Source: Sphingobacteriales bacterium
GTDB taxonomy: Bacteria; Bacteroidota; Bacteroidia; Chitinophagales; Chitinophagaceae
Direction: 5' to 3'
DNA length: 14,979 nucleotides
Assembly: GCA_024640385.1 (NCBI GenBank)
Contig: JAHEFC010000047.1
Coordinates: forward strand, 1 to 14,979
Of the stretch, positions 13,452 through 14,979 are shown piece by piece. Both the position numbers and the translations under genes were made by a program. Position 1 is the first letter of the stretch; each line of letters begins with the position of its first letter. The notes beneath the pieces were generated by a model. It was not told where the DNA came from, made no database searches, and was given only the letters and a program-made list of their open reading frames with translations.

Positions 13452-13994
13452 TCACTTGCAATACCTGTCTATGAGTTGCTTTTCTAACCCGCTACGTTCA
13501 GCTCTTTTTGCAAGATAATCAAATATGGGTGATAGCAATTTCGTTACTCCCGGAAGATAAGAATCACTCATCCGTCCGACAATAGCTATATGAGTAAAAC
13601 TTTTTGGAATTGATTTTTCATTTGTAAAACCATCTTCAGCCAGGCCATAAAGGATCCTTAAAGAGTTCTCAAAGCCCCTATGCCCGGGGCTGATCTTTAT
13701 ATTGAATTTAATTTCCTTGTCTTCCGGGTTAAAGAAACTATGAACCTGATTGGGAGGTACAGAATAACACTCGTTGGGCTTTAGTATTTTTACTTTGTTG
13801 CCTTCTAACTTTAAACCAAGAGATCCTTCGATAACCGTAAACGTCTCAGTAAATGACTTATGGTAATGCGGAAAATTGCCACCTCCGGGCATCAAAGTCA
13901 ATTCAAGTTCCGAAATGCTCCCGTTTGTTTCATCACTGGTTTGAATAAAACTAACTGTGTCTTTAATAACTGAGTTTATAATCTTTCTCTTCAT
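13452..13994 (-). CDS. Cupin domain protein with C-terminal helical extension
   Basis: 180 residues. The cupin core at about 25-105 has complete metal ligands: H43, H45 and E50 in FPHYHKSFTETFTVIEG, and H85 in PNQVHSFFN. Residues 106-180 form an additional mostly helical region (NSLRILYGLAEDGF...YLAKRAERSGLEKQLI). Probably a metal-binding enzyme or sensor of unknown substrate; no DNA-binding domain. Followed by the small cupin after 38 bases; the SnoaL-like gene is 33 bases upstream, so SnoaL-cupin-cupin-DHFR-like look like one operon. Confidence 0.88.
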   Translation of the reverse strand: MKRKIINSVIKDTVSFIQTSDETNGSISELELTLMPGGGNFPHYHKSFTETFTVIEGSLGLKLEGNKVKILKPNECYSVPPNQVHSFFNPEDKEIKFNIKISPGHRGFENSLRILYGLAEDGFTNEKSIPKSFTHIAIVGRMSDSYLPGVTKLLSPIFDYLAKRAERSGLEKQLIDRYCK

Positions 13995-14027
13995 ATTTTT
14001 CTAATTATTTTTTTGGGATTGAGCCTC

Positions 14028-14450
14028 CTATATCTCAATCTTACAACCCTGGGATGCTTCTTTCAGTTGATTCTCAATGATCTCGCCGTCAATCAGCGCC
14101 CAGTGTTCAATAATTTTCCCGTCTTTGAATTTGAAATGCCTGTAACCAATTGTATACAATTCAATGCCCGTGGGTTCTATGCCCCGCCAGGATCCAATAT
14201 GTTTTAATTTCATCTTGATCCTTACCATGCTTTGGTCAGCATCTGTTACCTGGTCTTCAATGATGGTATAGTGCTCGAATGAAATGCCCGTATTAATGAT
14301 CCATTTGATGGTCCCTTCCTTATCGGGCGAAAGCATTGGTAATAAAGAGTGATCTTTAAAGGCTGGATGCAGAAAACTATCCAGCTTCTCAAACTCCTGG
14401 TTATTCCAGATCTGGTCAATGAATTGTTGTACTAAGATTGAATTTTCCAT
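14028..14450 (-). CDS. SnoaL-like / ester-cyclase-type protein (NTF2 fold)
   Basis: 140 residues. Pattern: VQQFIDQIWNNQEFEKLDSFLHPAFKDHS at 7-35, GTIKWI, then RIKMKLKHIGSWRGIEPTG (72-90) and FKFKDGKIIEHWALID (106-121), the standard alpha+beta cone of SnoaL/ester-cyclase proteins. Such proteins are usually small-molecule isomerases, cyclases or binding proteins, but the activity of this one cannot be assigned. It probably heads the operon that continues with the two cupins; 74 bases separate it from the Crp/Fnr gene, in which no exact Bacteroidota promoter is seen. Confidence 0.85.
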   Translation of the reverse strand: MENSILVQQFIDQIWNNQEFEKLDSFLHPAFKDHSLLPMLSPDKEGTIKWIINTGISFEHYTIIEDQVTDADQSMVRIKMKLKHIGSWRGIEPTGIELYTIGYRHFKFKDGKIIEHWALIDGEIIENQLKEASQGCKIEI

Positions 14451-14524
14451 TTGCTATATAATTTAATATACTGGCAAAATTGGAAAATCTGCGGATCACT
14501 GACCTGCGTCAAAAATCACAAAAT

Positions 14525-14979
14525 TCACTTTATAGCACGAAATCTGCTTAGTGTTTCCCTGCTGATTCCCAGGTAAGACGCTATCTGGGTTAAAGAGACT
14601 CTTTGCAGGAGTTCAGGATGTTTTGAAACCAAGTCATCAAACCTGTCTTTGGGAGCCAGCAGTTTAAAGCTGTCCGAATGCTCTTCCTGTTTGGCCATAA
14701 TTAATTCCAATACTTTTCTCCCAAATGTTTCGATCTGGTGGGAATGTTTGTAAGCCCCTAAAAGTTTTGTTTTATCTAATGCAATTACCCTGCTTCTCTC
14801 GCATGCCTTTATACTGTATTCTGACTGTAAAGATGTTCTTAAGCTCTTGATATTGGTCGCAAAATCATTTTCAAAATAAAAGGCCGTATTAATTTCTTTT
14901 CCATCCAGGTTATAGCAGGATTTGCATAATCCTGAGCTGATAAAATATATTGAGTTGCAGACCTGCCCTTCCTTCAGCA
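14525..14979 (-). CDS. Crp/Fnr-family regulator, 5' end beyond window
   Basis: The frame is open from the window end (first full codon at 14977) to a TGA... stop at 14525-14527, about 150 codons of a protein normally near 190. The visible part begins within the cyclic-nucleotide-binding barrel (LKEGQVCNSIYFISSGLC, EINTAFYFENDF, SIKACERSRVIALDK), then the long dimer helix and the HTH: RVSLTQIASYLGISRETLSRFR. This is the short Crp/Fnr type common in Bacteroidota, without a fixed ligand prediction; no Fnr-like cysteine cluster is visible in this part. It precedes the SnoaL-cupin operon on the same strand and could regulate it, but no binding site could be identified. Confidence 0.88.
   Translation of the reverse strand, partial: LKEGQVCNSIYFISSGLCKSCYNLDGKEINTAFYFENDFATNIKSLRTSLQSEYSIKACERSRVIALDKTKLLGAYKHSHQIETFGRKVLELIMAKQEEHSDSFKLLAPKDRFDDLVSKHPELLQRVSLTQIASYLGISRETLSRFRAIK

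Noticed and set aside
1..14979. Integron cassette array (many small resistance-like genes in one direction)
   Set aside because: No attC-like imperfect palindromes at the gene junctions, several ATGA overlaps that leave no room for them, and no integrase.

Overview
The window looks like chromosomal DNA of a Bacteroidota bacterium, most probably Chitinophagaceae or a close relative. The reasons are two promoters of the Bacteroidota type (TTTG, 20-base spacer, TAnnTTTG-like box), weak Shine-Dalgarno signals, and a set of protein families common in that group (ArsR-SRPBCC-DoxX, DUF1801, DUF1028 with a helical tail, B1 metallo-beta-lactamase, short Crp/Fnr regulators). The family-level placement is inference. 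No rRNA, tRNA, CRISPR array, insertion sequence or phage gene was seen.

Layout. Every gene except one secreted peroxiredoxin (4035-4589) lies on the minus strand, so transcription runs from high to low coordinates. From the right edge: a Crp/Fnr regulator cut by the window end; SnoaL-like protein, two cupins and a dihydrofolate-reductase-like protein (12494-14450); a DUF1028 exported protein, a DUF1801 protein and a subclass B1 metallo-beta-lactamase (10158-12389); an ArsR repressor overlapping an SRPBCC gene (9194-10008); a run of small membrane and enzyme genes (hypothetical, GrpB, Yip1-like, membrane-anchored SRPBCC; 6798-9054); a Tat-exported M20 amidohydrolase (5324-6643); VanZ (4620-5132); the divergent peroxiredoxin/methionine aminopeptidase pair (2996-4589); a 28-codon remnant of a second dihydrofolate-reductase-like gene (2908-2994); a second ArsR-SRPBCC-DoxX operon (1618-2799); and DUF1801-DinB-VOC-DUF2200 (1-1467), the last cut by the left edge.

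How they fit together. The content is a dense array of small single-domain proteins of families linked to detoxification, drug resistance and stress. Intergenic gaps are often 4-40 bases, and four junctions are ATGA stop/start overlaps. The clearest regulatory signal is a pair of paralogous ArsR-SRPBCC modules. Each has its own promoter with two operator-like inverted repeats whose centres are exactly 26 bp apart, one in the promoter spacer and one at the expected transcription start. The geometry is the same in both modules but the operator sequence differs, which suggests duplicated and then insulated autoregulated switches. The metallo-beta-lactamase keeps all the zinc ligands of an active B1 enzyme and is probably an intrinsic resistance gene. 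I found no single obviously new multi-gene system; the duplicated ArsR switch and the lactamase operon are the strongest leads.
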